The notes under the pieces are model-generated. The model ran no database searches and had not been told where the DNA came from. It worked only from the letters and a program-made list of their open reading frames with translations. The position numbers were made by a program, and so were the translations under genes. A DNA stretch of 64,000 nucleotides. It comes from a virus. The DNA lies in IMG/VR virus record IMGVR_UViG_3300007276_000035, positions 1 to 64,000 of that record. One strand, written 5' to 3'. Below are positions 24,416 to 33,465 of the stretch, one piece after another (within the stretch, counting starts at the first letter, position 1; each line of letters opens with the position of its first letter).

Positions 24416-27400
24416 GTGGCAGATCAAAACGACAACGAAAATATTATAATTTCTCGCATTCAGCAGAGAAGAGGCCTAAAGCAAGATATTCCTCAGCCCT
24501 TGCGTCCTGCAGAAATTGGATTCACTACCGATAGTAGACAGGTATTTATTGGCGCCGACCCCGAAGACACTAGTGCTACTTTCAACAAAAGCCTAAGTTA
24601 TTTCGAAACTACGTTAAGTGCTAAAGAGCACACTCTTAGTATTGCAGAGAATCAAGTTATTGCATTCACTGTACCATTTATCAAGTATTCAAAAGGTAAG
24701 TTTGATGGCATTAGTAATTTGCGCCAGTGGGAGCCTGAAGATGCTAGAACTTCTATAACCGTTGATATAGCGTGTGAACATATTAGTTCTGATTACAGCG
24801 TATTTGGACCAGATGTATTAGGTCAATATACATTACCTGTTATATTTGATATTCCGGGAGACAGCAGTATTACAGTTTCGTATGCTGCTGCAGGCTTTAC
24901 TACTAATCCTATTCAAGAAGGTGATGCAGTTGCAGAGCTTAACGGCAATAATATTAGTCCGGCAGTTGTCGGGGTTCCTATCACAGTTTCAAGCGTTGAG
25001 CAAGACGACGGTAGTAATTGCATTGTTAAACTTAAAGGCTATGAAAGTCCTACGTTAAGTGTAGCAAACTCAAGTTTACTGTTTACTAAGTCATCTATAA
25101 CTAATTTCATAACAGGAAAAGCATTCACTAGCAGTGATGTTTTTGTTAGTCAAAATGGCATATTATGCGAGCCTGATCCTGATGCTGCGCAAACTGTACC
25201 TAGATCTGCGTACGACTATGCCCTTGATGCATCTAACATTTTCTCAACAGGAACGCATAGCTTAACGATGCGAGCTGCACCTACACCAAGTGATGATGTT
25301 ACCCTTGCATACTACTCTAACATATCTGTATTGCAAGCATTAGAAGGATCACAAGCTAGTGACGGTAAGCGTTATGTGTCAAACAATGTAGAAAATCCTG
25401 CATACCGAGTTGAGAGCTTTTACTCACAATATAACACACCGGATTATTTAAAACTATCACCTGAGCTTGTGCGTGTAAGCACAACTACCGGTCTCGGGTA
25501 TATGGGATTAGAAAGAAAGCACATTTCAAGTATTGCATTTAGTGATACTATTAGTCAAACGGTCGGGTTAACTTTAGGAAATCTTTATGTTGCTAGAGAT
25601 GATGAGCAATTTGGTATTTCTAATATCTCAGTGCTTGGAAATAATACACAGCAATTTACTTTCACAATGGATTTTGCGTCAGAGAACGTATTTTCTCCTA
25701 AGACAGAAGCAAACGCAGATACAACGTATCGCTATAATACTTTACGTTTTCCGTCAAACCCTGCAACAGCTAATGCGTTCTTGCAGCAAGTAAATATTGA
25801 TGTGCTAACAGTAGATGACGCTAACTCTATTATAACTATAGAAGTTCCGGCAGTTGGCTTCTCTACAACTAGAACAGCAGCAATTAAATTAGCAACCCAA
25901 GTAGGAAATGATTACGGTAACACTCAGTCTACTACGATTACTGTTACAACCCCAGAAACAGCAGGTGTATCGCGTAATGATTTGATTCGTTTCTTAGATG
26001 ATTCAGGTAATGTAGCTAATTGCGAAGTGCAAGATGTGCTGTTTAAAGTGATTGACGTGCCGACTACAACTTCGTTTAACGTAGCAGTATCAGCCAACAA
26101 CGTACAAAATTACGACTTTACTGTAGATAATGATCAGGTTAGATTTGTTAACCATGGTAACACAACAATATCAGCTGATATATCACCTGGCAATGATCCT
26201 GAATCATCGATAGTACAACTATACTCAGAAAGTAAGCATAGAATGATAACAGATCCACTAGCGATCGAAGTATTAACTTCAACTAACCCGGCTGTGTTTC
26301 CTGCTAATGTTTCTTCTAATTCTTATTTACGATACGATATAGATGAAAACGAACAATTGCGTGATCAGGATCAGAAGAGCATCTTTATTGAACTTAATCC
26401 GACTCCGGGCATTGCTAACATTGCTGTTACTGGCGATTATTATCCAGTGCTAGATATGGGGTTATTGGGTGACTTAACTACTGTTACTCCTGTGCTAAGC
26501 ATAGATTTAAGCGGGGCGTCAACACTCAACGAAGTACTGGCATTAGTAAACGCAGATCTAGTTACAGTAAAGATAGATTCAGTAACTGATATTCCTGTAG
26601 TCGAAGATATATTCCCTAGTATAGGTTATGTGCCCGGTACAACAAACGAACTAATATTAAAGCAAGATCCATCTTACAGTAGTGTAAGTGTTGGCGGCAT
26701 AGAGTTTACATTGTTTGAAGACCTTGAAACTTCGACGCTATCAGCTTTAGGGTTCGAAGAAAGAAATTACGGACGTCCAGAAGATACTATTAGGGGTCAG
26801 TTAGAACAATGGCTTAACGATGTAGTTGTTAACCGAAACATAAACTTGTTTAGTCGTGTAATGACAATAGGTACCCAGATTGTACCTCAAGGTAATACTA
26901 CTGTGGCAGTTCCTGCAACATACACACCTTATACGGAATTACCTAACTTAAACCCTAACTACACTGATTCTCTTGATTCTTACTTACCATACACATTGTT
27001 GGTTGATGACGTATTTAAAGAAATACAATTTTGTGATAGATTAGAAGCTAGTAACTTTAATTACATTGTGAACTATAATTACAATGAAAGTTTATTTGAC
27101 AAGCAACTTGACAGATTGAATGGTGTTCGTGGTCTACTAAATCTTAAAAATAATATCGAAATTCTTACAAGAGAATCTAGTATATTGTTTGGTGAGCGGG
27201 AAGTAACATTCCCAGCAGCATTCCAAGTGTTAGTACTTAACGAACAAGAACCTAATGTACCTCTTACTAACTTTGTATTAGAAGCAACGAGATACAATAC
27301 ATTCATTATAGACTATACTATAGTTGATAGAGAAAGCAACAGTAACAAGTATTCTCGTGTAGGGCAAATGAGAGTAGAGGCTAGAACTGATATATCCACT

Positions 27401-27694
27401 ACTGACATAACGGTGTACGACGAGTTCTCAAGTCAATATGATATACAAGATCCGCCATTAGCCCCAAATCAAGGCCCTGGCGCAACTATTGGTGGTGCAC
27501 AAGATTACTCAGGCAACCCAGACAACATCTTTGAACCAAAGTTTGGTGCAGATATTGTTGATAATGGTATTAGGTTTTTCTTAGAAGAAAATCAAGATCT
27601 TGTCGCTCTGGGAGCGGATAACACAGCGCATAGTGTTAATACCGATTTAGTTCTTCGCTATGTAATTAAACGATGGTCTAGCACAGATATCTAA
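24416..27694 (+). CDS. Large virion structural protein, probable fibre or baseplate component
   Basis: 1092 residues. A GTG start follows GTTAGGAGC. The N-terminus (IISRIQQRRGLKQDIPQPL, then RPAEIGFTTDSRQVFIGAD, residues 12-50) is the short attachment module seen at the start of many phage fibre and baseplate proteins. The rest is a long beta-rich series with Thr, Ser, Asn and Val, and no enzyme motif. The size and late promoter agree with a host-contact or fibre-anchor protein. The exact position on the virion is not known. Confidence 0.72.
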   Translation: MADQNDNENIIISRIQQRRGLKQDIPQPLRPAEIGFTTDSRQVFIGADPEDTSATFNKSLSYFETTLSAKEHTLSIAENQVIAFTVPFIKYSKGKFDGISNLRQWEPEDARTSITVDIACEHISSDYSVFGPDVLGQYTLPVIFDIPGDSSITVSYAAAGFTTNPIQEGDAVAELNGNNISPAVVGVPITVSSVEQDDGSNCIVKLKGYESPTLSVANSSLLFTKSSITNFITGKAFTSSDVFVSQNGILCEPDPDAAQTVPRSAYDYALDASNIFSTGTHSLTMRAAPTPSDDVTLAYYSNISVLQALEGSQASDGKRYVSNNVENPAYRVESFYSQYNTPDYLKLSPELVRVSTTTGLGYMGLERKHISSIAFSDTISQTVGLTLGNLYVARDDEQFGISNISVLGNNTQQFTFTMDFASENVFSPKTEANADTTYRYNTLRFPSNPATANAFLQQVNIDVLTVDDANSIITIEVPAVGFSTTRTAAIKLATQVGNDYGNTQSTTITVTTPETAGVSRNDLIRFLDDSGNVANCEVQDVLFKVIDVPTTTSFNVAVSANNVQNYDFTVDNDQVRFVNHGNTTISADISPGNDPESSIVQLYSESKHRMITDPLAIEVLTSTNPAVFPANVSSNSYLRYDIDENEQLRDQDQKSIFIELNPTPGIANIAVTGDYYPVLDMGLLGDLTTVTPVLSIDLSGASTLNEVLALVNADLVTVKIDSVTDIPVVEDIFPSIGYVPGTTNELILKQDPSYSSVSVGGIEFTLFEDLETSTLSALGFEERNYGRPEDTIRGQLEQWLNDVVVNRNINLFSRVMTIGTQIVPQGNTTVAVPATYTPYTELPNLNPNYTDSLDSYLPYTLLVDDVFKEIQFCDRLEASNFNYIVNYNYNESLFDKQLDRLNGVRGLLNLKNNIEILTRESSILFGEREVTFPAAFQVLVLNEQEPNVPLTNFVLEATRYNTFIIDYTIVDRESNSNKYSRVGQMRVEARTDISTTDITVYDEFSSQYDIQDPPLAPNQGPGATIGGAQDYSGNPDNIFEPKFGADIVDNGIRFFLEENQDLVALGADNTAHSVNTDLVLRYVIKRWSSTDI

Positions 27695-27703
27695 GGATAA
27701 ATT

Positions 27704-28144
27704 TTGTTTTCAAAAAGTAAGTCGGACCAAGAACGACTTCATGACTGGCGTGTATTTCGTCAGTTATTCGACAGAGAAATAGGGACCGAGCAAACCGTAG
27801 TTGATGCATTTAAAAGTGTACCCACTCAACGACGATTTCTTGATTACTATACTCCTGACAGCTGGCCTAGTGTATTCGAGATTGTCCAACAAGGCATGTT
27901 TTGCCAAACCGGGATAACCTTAGTTATGGCTAGCACATTAGTTTATTTAGATTTCATTAAAACCAAAGAAATTCACTTAGAAGTAATAAGTAATCATATA
28001 ACAGGAAGTGAAGGTCTTGTGTTAGCATACACCGGAATGTACTATAATTTTGTCCCCGGGACTATAGTTTCTGAAGAGTATGTGCTTGATAATTCGACGA
28101 AATTTGATAGCCACATAATAGCAGCAGATAAACTTTGCTCTTGA
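27704..28144 (+). CDS. Conserved phage protein
   Basis: 146 residues, probably starting at TTG 27704 (after AAGGA), since no ATG is in frame nearby. The segments DWRVFRQLFDREIG, TQRRFLDYYTPDSWPSVFEI and VYLDFIKTKEIHLEVI are well formed alpha/beta. I have seen this type in T4-like marine phages without a role. It follows the fibre gene and precedes the nrd promoter. Confidence 0.55.
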   Translation: MFSKSKSDQERLHDWRVFRQLFDREIGTEQTVVDAFKSVPTQRRFLDYYTPDSWPSVFEIVQQGMFCQTGITLVMASTLVYLDFIKTKEIHLEVISNHITGSEGLVLAYTGMYYNFVPGTIVSEEYVLDNSTKFDSHIIAADKLCS

Positions 28145-28169
28145 CAAGATAAGTAATAGCTACTATACT
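28141..28169 (+). promoter_or_regulatory. Sigma70-like promoter of the nrd cluster
   Basis: TTGACA, a 17-base spacer, TATACT. It overlaps the last codons of the preceding gene and lies 42 bases before nrdA. Confidence 0.8.
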
Positions 28170-28211
28170 AGTAGTGTATAATTATAAACACAATACAACA
28201 CAGGAAACACG

Positions 28212-30497
28212 ATGTCAAAACAAATTCTTATCACTAAGCGTGACGGCGCCAAAGAAGACCTAGACCTAGACAAATTACACAAAGTAGTATTCCATGCTTG
28301 CGAGGGTATCACCGGGGTGAGCCCAAGTGAAGTTGAAATCAAAAGCCATATACAGTTTTATAATGGTATCACTAGCACAGACATCCAAGAAACATTAATC
28401 AAGAGCGCAGCAGATCTAATTACTGAAGAAACTCCTAACTATCAGTATGTTGCTGGACGATTAATTAACTATCATTTGCGTAAAATGGTTTACAATAGTT
28501 TTGATCCCCCTTGTCTTTGCGACATAATTCAGAAGAACATAGACCTAGGTTTTTACGATGAAGAATTCACCGTTAAGTACTCCAAGGAAGATATCAACGA
28601 ACTTAATGAATACATTGTGCATGATCGAGACAACAATCTTACTTACGCAGCAATGGAACAGTTCCGTGGAAAATATTTAGTACAGAATAGAGCAACTAAT
28701 ATAATCTATGAAACGCCGCAGGTAGCTTACATGATGATTGCTGCTACTCTGTTTAGTGACTATGACGAAGAACTTCGGTTGCAATATGTTAAGGATTACT
28801 ACGATGCAATTAGTAACTTTGATATTAGCTTGCCTACACCAGTTATGGCAGGTGTACGCACACCACAACGTCAGTTCAGTTCTTGTGTGTTAATAGAATC
28901 TGATGATAGCCTAGACAGTATCAATGCAACCGCAAGCGCCGTAGTAAAATATGTTTCACAAAAAGCTGGAATTGGAATTGGTGCAGGAAGTATTAGAGCT
29001 ATTGGCAGTGCTATACGAAACGGTGATGCAACGCACACAGGAGTTATTCCTTTTTATAAGTTATTCCAAAGTGCAGTTAAGTCTTGCAGTCAGGGCGGAG
29101 TTCGTGGCGGTGCAGCAACATTGTATTATCCCATCTGGCATCTAGAAGTTGAAGATATGCTAGTGCTTAAGAATAATAAAGGCACTGAAGATAATCGTGT
29201 TAGGCACATGGACTACGGTGTGCAGTTTAACAAGCTAATGTACGAGCGTTTGTTGAGTGGTGGAGAAATTACATTGTTTTCCCCAAGTGATGTACCAGGA
29301 CTCTACGAAAGTTTCTTTAACGACCAAGAGAAATTTAAAGAATTATATGAAACAGCAGAAAGAAATACACGCCTAAGAAAGAAAACTATAAGTGCAGTAG
29401 AATTATTTAGTTCGTTTGTTACAGAACGCAAAGACACAGGCCGCATTTACTTAATGAATGTAGACCACGCTAACACACATAGCTCTTTTGACGAACAAGT
29501 GTGTCCAATCAGAATGAGCAACTTGTGTACAGAGATTACATTACCCACTGTCCCACTTAACGATATTAATGACCCAGAAGGTGAGATTGCACTATGTACG
29601 TTAAGCGCGATTAACTGGGGGAACATACGCACACCTGCAGATTTCGAAAAGGTTTGCGGATTAGCAGTCAGAGGGCTCGACGCACTATTAGACTACCAAA
29701 AGTATCCGGTAATAGCAGCAGAAATTGCAACAATGAAGCGCAGGCCGTTAGGTATAGGTATTATTAACTTTGCATTCTGGCTGGCTAAGCACGACACTAC
29801 ATACCAGGATCCTAACTTAGAGTTAGTTGACGAGTGGGCCGAAGCTTGGAGTTATTACTTAATTAAAGCAAGCGCAGACTTAGCTATAGAGAAAGGTGCT
29901 TGCCCTGGAACAATGGACACTAAGTACAGTAAAGGCATCACCCCTAATCAAACGTATAAGAAAGAAGTAGATGAACTAGTAAAGCACCAAGAGCGCATGG
30001 ATTGGAAAGGATTGCGCAAGCAACTCAAAGACACAGGGATACGCAACAGTACGCTAATGGCATTGATGCCAGCAGAAACATCTGCACAAATATCCAATAG
30101 TACAAACGGCATAGAGCCTCCACGTAGTTTCGTAAGTATAAAACAAAGCAAGCATGGTGTGCTCAAGCAAGTGGTGCCTCAGTATCACAGACTTAAAAAT
30201 AAGTATGACCTACTATGGGACCAGAAGAGCCCAGTAGGATATCTTAAAATTTGTGCAGTGCTGCAAAAGTATATTGATCAAGCTATTAGTGTTAACACGA
30301 GTTATAATCCAGAACACTACGAAGATGAAAAAATACCAATGAGTGAGATACTACAGCACATTGTTATGTTTTACAAGTACGGTGGCAAGCAGTTATATTA
30401 TAATAATACACACGACGGCCAAGGCGAAATGAATTTTGACAAGCCACTCGCTCAGGGTGAGGTAGATGACGAAGATTGCGAGTCTTGTAAGATATGA
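28212..30497 (+). CDS. nrdA: Class Ia ribonucleotide reductase, large subunit
   Basis: 761 residues, the same length as E. coli NrdA. An N-terminal ATP-cone (LITKRDGAKEDLDLDKLHKV) is present. The active-site set is visible: FSSCVLIES (Cys225 type), RMSNLCTEITLP (Asn437, Cys439, Glu441 type), ALCTLSAINW (Cys462 type), and the shuttle pair in DCESCKI at the end. It reduces NDPs to dNDPs for phage DNA synthesis, with NrdB supplying the radical and the glutaredoxin at 32160 giving electrons. The next gene overlaps by 4 bases. Confidence 0.96.
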   Translation: MSKQILITKRDGAKEDLDLDKLHKVVFHACEGITGVSPSEVEIKSHIQFYNGITSTDIQETLIKSAADLITEETPNYQYVAGRLINYHLRKMVYNSFDPPCLCDIIQKNIDLGFYDEEFTVKYSKEDINELNEYIVHDRDNNLTYAAMEQFRGKYLVQNRATNIIYETPQVAYMMIAATLFSDYDEELRLQYVKDYYDAISNFDISLPTPVMAGVRTPQRQFSSCVLIESDDSLDSINATASAVVKYVSQKAGIGIGAGSIRAIGSAIRNGDATHTGVIPFYKLFQSAVKSCSQGGVRGGAATLYYPIWHLEVEDMLVLKNNKGTEDNRVRHMDYGVQFNKLMYERLLSGGEITLFSPSDVPGLYESFFNDQEKFKELYETAERNTRLRKKTISAVELFSSFVTERKDTGRIYLMNVDHANTHSSFDEQVCPIRMSNLCTEITLPTVPLNDINDPEGEIALCTLSAINWGNIRTPADFEKVCGLAVRGLDALLDYQKYPVIAAEIATMKRRPLGIGIINFAFWLAKHDTTYQDPNLELVDEWAEAWSYYLIKASADLAIEKGACPGTMDTKYSKGITPNQTYKKEVDELVKHQERMDWKGLRKQLKDTGIRNSTLMALMPAETSAQISNSTNGIEPPRSFVSIKQSKHGVLKQVVPQYHRLKNKYDLLWDQKSPVGYLKICAVLQKYIDQAISVNTSYNPEHYEDEKIPMSEILQHIVMFYKYGGKQLYYNNTHDGQGEMNFDKPLAQGEVDDEDCESCKI

Positions 30498-31036
30498 TAC
30501 TGTTTGAGTCGTTAATCTTTAATAAAGACTTAAACATAGGGTTACTTCAAATTCCTAAGAATGCAAGTACATCAGCACGTATCCTTAAAGATTACAAGGG
30601 CGAATCCTGGAAGCAAACATCCGCAGCGGAAGTAGACTCTTCTGCGAAAATTGTTATAGTCTTACGAGACCCTGAGTCACGCTTTAAGTCTGCTATTAAT
30701 ATGTACTTTGCTACACAAGGAAACTTGTTTACTATGCCAACAGTATTTAATAACTACCTGGAAACTGATCAACATTTCTTACCGCAAACGAAATTTATTG
30801 GAACTATACTAGATAAATTTAGCGACATCGATTACTGGCAATACAATCATTCAGTACTCGAAGATATAAATGACCATTATAAGCTAGACATAACGGAAAT
30901 ACTCAAAGCTCGATGTAACACTAGTGAAAAAATAGTAACATCTATTAATAAAACATTTATAAAAAAACACTATGCTGACGATATTGCTATTATGAACTCA
31001 GTAAAATTTTTAAATAATGAGAAGAATAAAAAATGA
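30494..31036 (+). CDS. Sulfotransferase-like protein inserted between nrdA and nrdB
   Basis: 180 residues. QIPKNASTSARIL near residue 19-31 resembles the 5'-phosphosulfate loop of PAPS sulfotransferases (P-K-x-A-x-T/S), and IVIVLRDPESRFKSAINMY near 53 resembles the 3'-phosphate binding strand (R-D-P-x-x-R-x-x-S). Such enzymes move sulfate onto sugars or proteins. It overlaps both nrdA and nrdB by 4 bases, so it is translated with them, though no shared pathway is evident. It is shorter than many sulfotransferases, and the acceptor is unknown. Confidence 0.72.
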   Translation: MILFESLIFNKDLNIGLLQIPKNASTSARILKDYKGESWKQTSAAEVDSSAKIVIVLRDPESRFKSAINMYFATQGNLFTMPTVFNNYLETDQHFLPQTKFIGTILDKFSDIDYWQYNHSVLEDINDHYKLDITEILKARCNTSEKIVTSINKTFIKKHYADDIAIMNSVKFLNNEKNKK

Positions 31037-32160
31037 CCGTTTTTGACCCAACTATAAAAGACCATACAAAAGCAAACATGTTTTTAGATCCGAGTGGTCC
31101 TGTAAACCTACAAAGGTATGACACGGTGAAATATAGGCTATTTGATAAACTCACTGACAAACAACTAGGGTTCTTTTGGCGGCCTGAGGAAGTTGACATA
31201 GGAAAGGATAGTAAAGACTTCAAGGATCTAACTGATCACGAGCAACATATTTTTACTAGTAATCTAAAGAGGCAGATCCTATTAGACAGTGTTCAAGGTC
31301 GTTCGCCTAACTTAGCTTTACTTCCCATTGTTAGTTTACCGGAGATTGAAACCTGGATAGAAACTTGGGCGTTTAGTGAAACTATACACAGTCGTAGCTA
31401 CACGCATATAATACGCAATATATATAGTAACCCTAGTAAAATATTTGATGAAATGCTAAAAATTGATGAAATTGTAGCATGTTCTACTAGCATAAGCAAG
31501 CACTATGATAAGTTAATAGAAGCGAATGGTTATTACAACTTACTTGGTGTTGGCACACATACTGTAAACGGTAAGAAGATTACAGTAGACTTATACGAAA
31601 TCAAGAAATTGCTTTGGCTTTGTTTAATGAGTGTAAATATATTAGAAGGTGTACGTTTTTATGTTAGCTTTGCTTGCAGCTGGGCGTTTGCTGAATTAAA
31701 GAAAATGGAGGGTAACGCTAAGATTATTAAATTTATTGCGAGGGATGAAAACGTACACTTAGCTGGAACACAGCAAATGTTAAAGACATTGCCGCAAGAA
31801 GATCCAGACTTTGTTACAATTGCAGCAGAGTGCGAAGAACAATCAATAGCAATGTTTATGGAAGCAGTAGAACAAGAGACCGCCTGGGCTGAGTACTTGT
31901 TTAAAGACGGTAGCATGATCGGTCTTAATGCAGAACTTTTACAACAGTATGTTGAGTGGATTACTGCTAGAAGAATGCGGGCAGTGGGGTTAACTCCACC
32001 TTATAGTACTACAGCTAGTAATCCTTTACCGTGGACACAAAAATGGATCTCTGGTAGTGATGTACAAGTAGCACCACAAGAAACAGAAATTAGTTCCTAC
32101 GTTATAGGTGGAACCAAACAAGACGTAACTGAAGACACATTCAAGGGGATGAGTTTATAA
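31033..32160 (+). CDS. nrdB: Class Ia ribonucleotide reductase, small subunit
   Basis: 375 residues, one less than E. coli NrdB, and very close to it in sequence. The di-iron and radical site is intact: WAFSETIHSRSYTHIIRN contains the Glu115, His118 and Tyr122 equivalents, and RDENVHLAGTQ gives the later Glu and His ligands. The C-terminal tail (EDTFKGMSL) would dock on NrdA. The stop overlaps the glutaredoxin ATG by one base. Confidence 0.96.
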   Translation: MTVFDPTIKDHTKANMFLDPSGPVNLQRYDTVKYRLFDKLTDKQLGFFWRPEEVDIGKDSKDFKDLTDHEQHIFTSNLKRQILLDSVQGRSPNLALLPIVSLPEIETWIETWAFSETIHSRSYTHIIRNIYSNPSKIFDEMLKIDEIVACSTSISKHYDKLIEANGYYNLLGVGTHTVNGKKITVDLYEIKKLLWLCLMSVNILEGVRFYVSFACSWAFAELKKMEGNAKIIKFIARDENVHLAGTQQMLKTLPQEDPDFVTIAAECEEQSIAMFMEAVEQETAWAEYLFKDGSMIGLNAELLQQYVEWITARRMRAVGLTPPYSTTASNPLPWTQKWISGSDVQVAPQETEISSYVIGGTKQDVTEDTFKGMSL

Positions 32161-32417
32161 TGCTAACAGTATATACTAAAAACAATTGCGGATTTTGCGT
32201 AATGCTTAAAAATTTGCTTACAAAGAAAGGCTATGACTTCACTGAAGTTAATATAGAAGAAGACGAAGATGCGTACACATTCGTTATTGAAGAAGGCCAT
32301 AAATCTATGCCACAAATTTACGAGGACGGTTCTGTTTTTGTAGAAGGTGGCTTTGAGGGTATGCGAGCATACTTAGCTGAACAAGAAATTAACAACACAA
32401 ACTTAGGAACACTATAA
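32160..32417 (+). CDS. nrdC: Glutaredoxin
   Basis: 85 residues with a thioredoxin fold: LTVYTKNNCGFCVMLKNLL holds the C-G-F-C redox pair at residues 11-14, SMPQIYEDG provides the cis-proline, and GGFEGMRAYL binds glutathione in this family. It is the electron donor for the NrdAB made just upstream. It shares one-base stop/start overlaps with nrdB and with the next gene. The usual motif is CPYC, so CGFC is a variation. Confidence 0.9.
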   Translation: MLTVYTKNNCGFCVMLKNLLTKKGYDFTEVNIEEDEDAYTFVIEEGHKSMPQIYEDGSVFVEGGFEGMRAYLAEQEINNTNLGTL

Positions 32418-32752
32418 TGTTTTATCATTTAAATGACTTACTTGGAAAAGTAGTTACAATCAAAATAGGAAACGGACAAGAATTTATAGCAACTCTTAGA
32501 GGGATAGATGATCCTTTATCAGTGCTCACACTTAACAAACCAAAGTCAATAATACTCGGAGGCAACAGTCCGGAGACTCAGCAAGTTTTTATGCTACCTT
32601 ACATGCTTACAGCAGACCAGGATGAGATTTTTATGAGTCTAAGTCAGGTATTAAGTGTAGTAAAAACTTTAGAAGAAACTGCTGAAGAATATAAATTACT
32701 GCTACTTCAGGAAGAGTCTGAAGATGTTGACGTAGAAGTAGTCGATAAATAA
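32417..32752 (+). CDS. Sm-like small phage protein
   Basis: 111 residues. The N-terminal half (LLGKVVTIKIGNGQEFIATL, then RGIDDPLSVLTLNKPKSIIL) has the strand order and turn pattern of an LSm/Hfq-type barrel. The protein at 57698 shows the same layout, so they look like paralogues. The acidic C-terminal tail (EESEDVDVEVVDK) is extra. RNA binding is possible but not shown. It ends the nrd cluster. Confidence 0.55.
   Translation: MFYHLNDLLGKVVTIKIGNGQEFIATLRGIDDPLSVLTLNKPKSIILGGNSPETQQVFMLPYMLTADQDEIFMSLSQVLSVVKTLEETAEEYKLLLLQEESEDVDVEVVDK
32744..32751 (+). promoter_or_regulatory. T4-type late promoter placed for leaderless start
   Basis: GATAAATA lies over the end of the Sm-like gene, with 5 bases to the PAAR ATG at 32757. 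Confidence 0.7.
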
Positions 32753-32756
32753 GTAT

Positions 32757-33032
32757 ATGCCAGGAGCAGCAAGAGTAGGAGTTGATATAGTCGGGGGTGG
32801 TACCATAGTTGGGCCAGGCTCTCCAACCGTAAGGGTGGATGGTGTTCCGATGAGTTATATCGGCGATCTTGTTTCTAGTCACGGCAACTCCCCACATACT
32901 AGCCCTACCATTATAACCGGAAGTGCAACAGTTCGAGCAGACGGCCGGCCTGTGTCAGTTGAAGGCATTAGTCAAGCAACTTGTGCTCATAATGTTAACA
33001 CAGGATCAGCTACTACACGCATTGACGGATAG
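32757..33032 (+). CDS. PAAR-repeat spike tip protein
   Basis: 91 residues. Gly-rich PAAR repeats recur: GGGTIVGPGSPTVRVDGVPM, GDLVSSHG, ITGSATVRADGRPVSVEG, then CAHNVNTGSATTRIDG. The His and Cys residues (SHGNSPH, ATCAH) would bind the metal at the tip. In T4 the PAAR protein gp5.4 caps the central spike that pierces the outer membrane. Late, apparently leaderless transcription fits a virion part. Confidence 0.85.
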   Translation: MPGAARVGVDIVGGGTIVGPGSPTVRVDGVPMSYIGDLVSSHGNSPHTSPTIITGSATVRADGRPVSVEGISQATCAHNVNTGSATTRIDG

Positions 33033-33037
33033 AACTT

Positions 33038-33058
33038 GCCTTAGGACCAATATAAGGC
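33038..33058 (+). other. Small hairpin in a 160-base gap
   Basis: GCCTTA and TAAGGC form a 6-base stem. No T-run follows, so a terminator is doubtful. The rest of 33033-33193 holds only the late promoter and leader of the next gene. Confidence 0.35.
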
Positions 33059-33153
33059 GGTGGGTTTACCAGTTCCCTCGTTGATTGATTCGCTACCATG
33101 ACATGTAAATACTGGCTTATTTAAACATATAGTTAATATTCAGCTTTAGCTAG

Positions 33154-33161
33154 GATAAATA
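33154..33161 (+). promoter_or_regulatory. T4-type late promoter
   Basis: GATAAATA, 32 bases before the ATG at 33194. Confidence 0.7.
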
Positions 33162-33193
33162 CTGATAACGTAGACTTAGTTAGGGAAATAAAA

Positions 33194-33355
33194 ATGTCAA
33201 AAACACCATATGAAATTAGATTAGATCTTGTCAGAGAAGCAAAGGAAATTTTGCAAGCAAAAGCAAAAGGCGCAAGCGAGATGCCTTCGACTGAAGATGT
33301 GATTGCCGAAGCCGAAAAACTTAATAAGTTTGTAAGTAGCAAGCCTGAACGATAA
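33194..33355 (+). CDS. Small conserved late protein
   Basis: 53 residues, starting MSKTPYEIRLDLVREAKEIL, an N-terminus I recognise from short proteins of T4-like marine phages. All helix, charged. It has its own late promoter, a GGGAAAT leader and a terminator directly after it, so it is a single-gene transcription unit. Function unknown. Confidence 0.65.
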   Translation: MSKTPYEIRLDLVREAKEILQAKAKGASEMPSTEDVIAEAEKLNKFVSSKPER

Positions 33356-33370
33356 TAAGACGGTAGGAGA

Positions 33371-33400
33371 AAATAGGCACTTTTTTGTGCCTATTTTTTT
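33371..33400 (+). terminator. Rho-independent terminator
   Basis: AAATAGGCAC, loop TTTTTT, GTGCCTATTTTTTT. A 10-base stem with a T-run. Confidence 0.9.
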
Positions 33401-33420
33401 GACTTTGTTTTCAGATAGTA

Positions 33421-33428
33421 AGTAAATA
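33421..33428 (+). promoter_or_regulatory. Variant late promoter box
   Basis: AGTAAATA, two changes from GATAAATA, 37 bases before the glycosyltransferase ATG and just after a terminator. Confidence 0.4.
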
Positions 33429-33465
33429 AGTATAACACACTATTACACACTAAAGGAATTATTTA

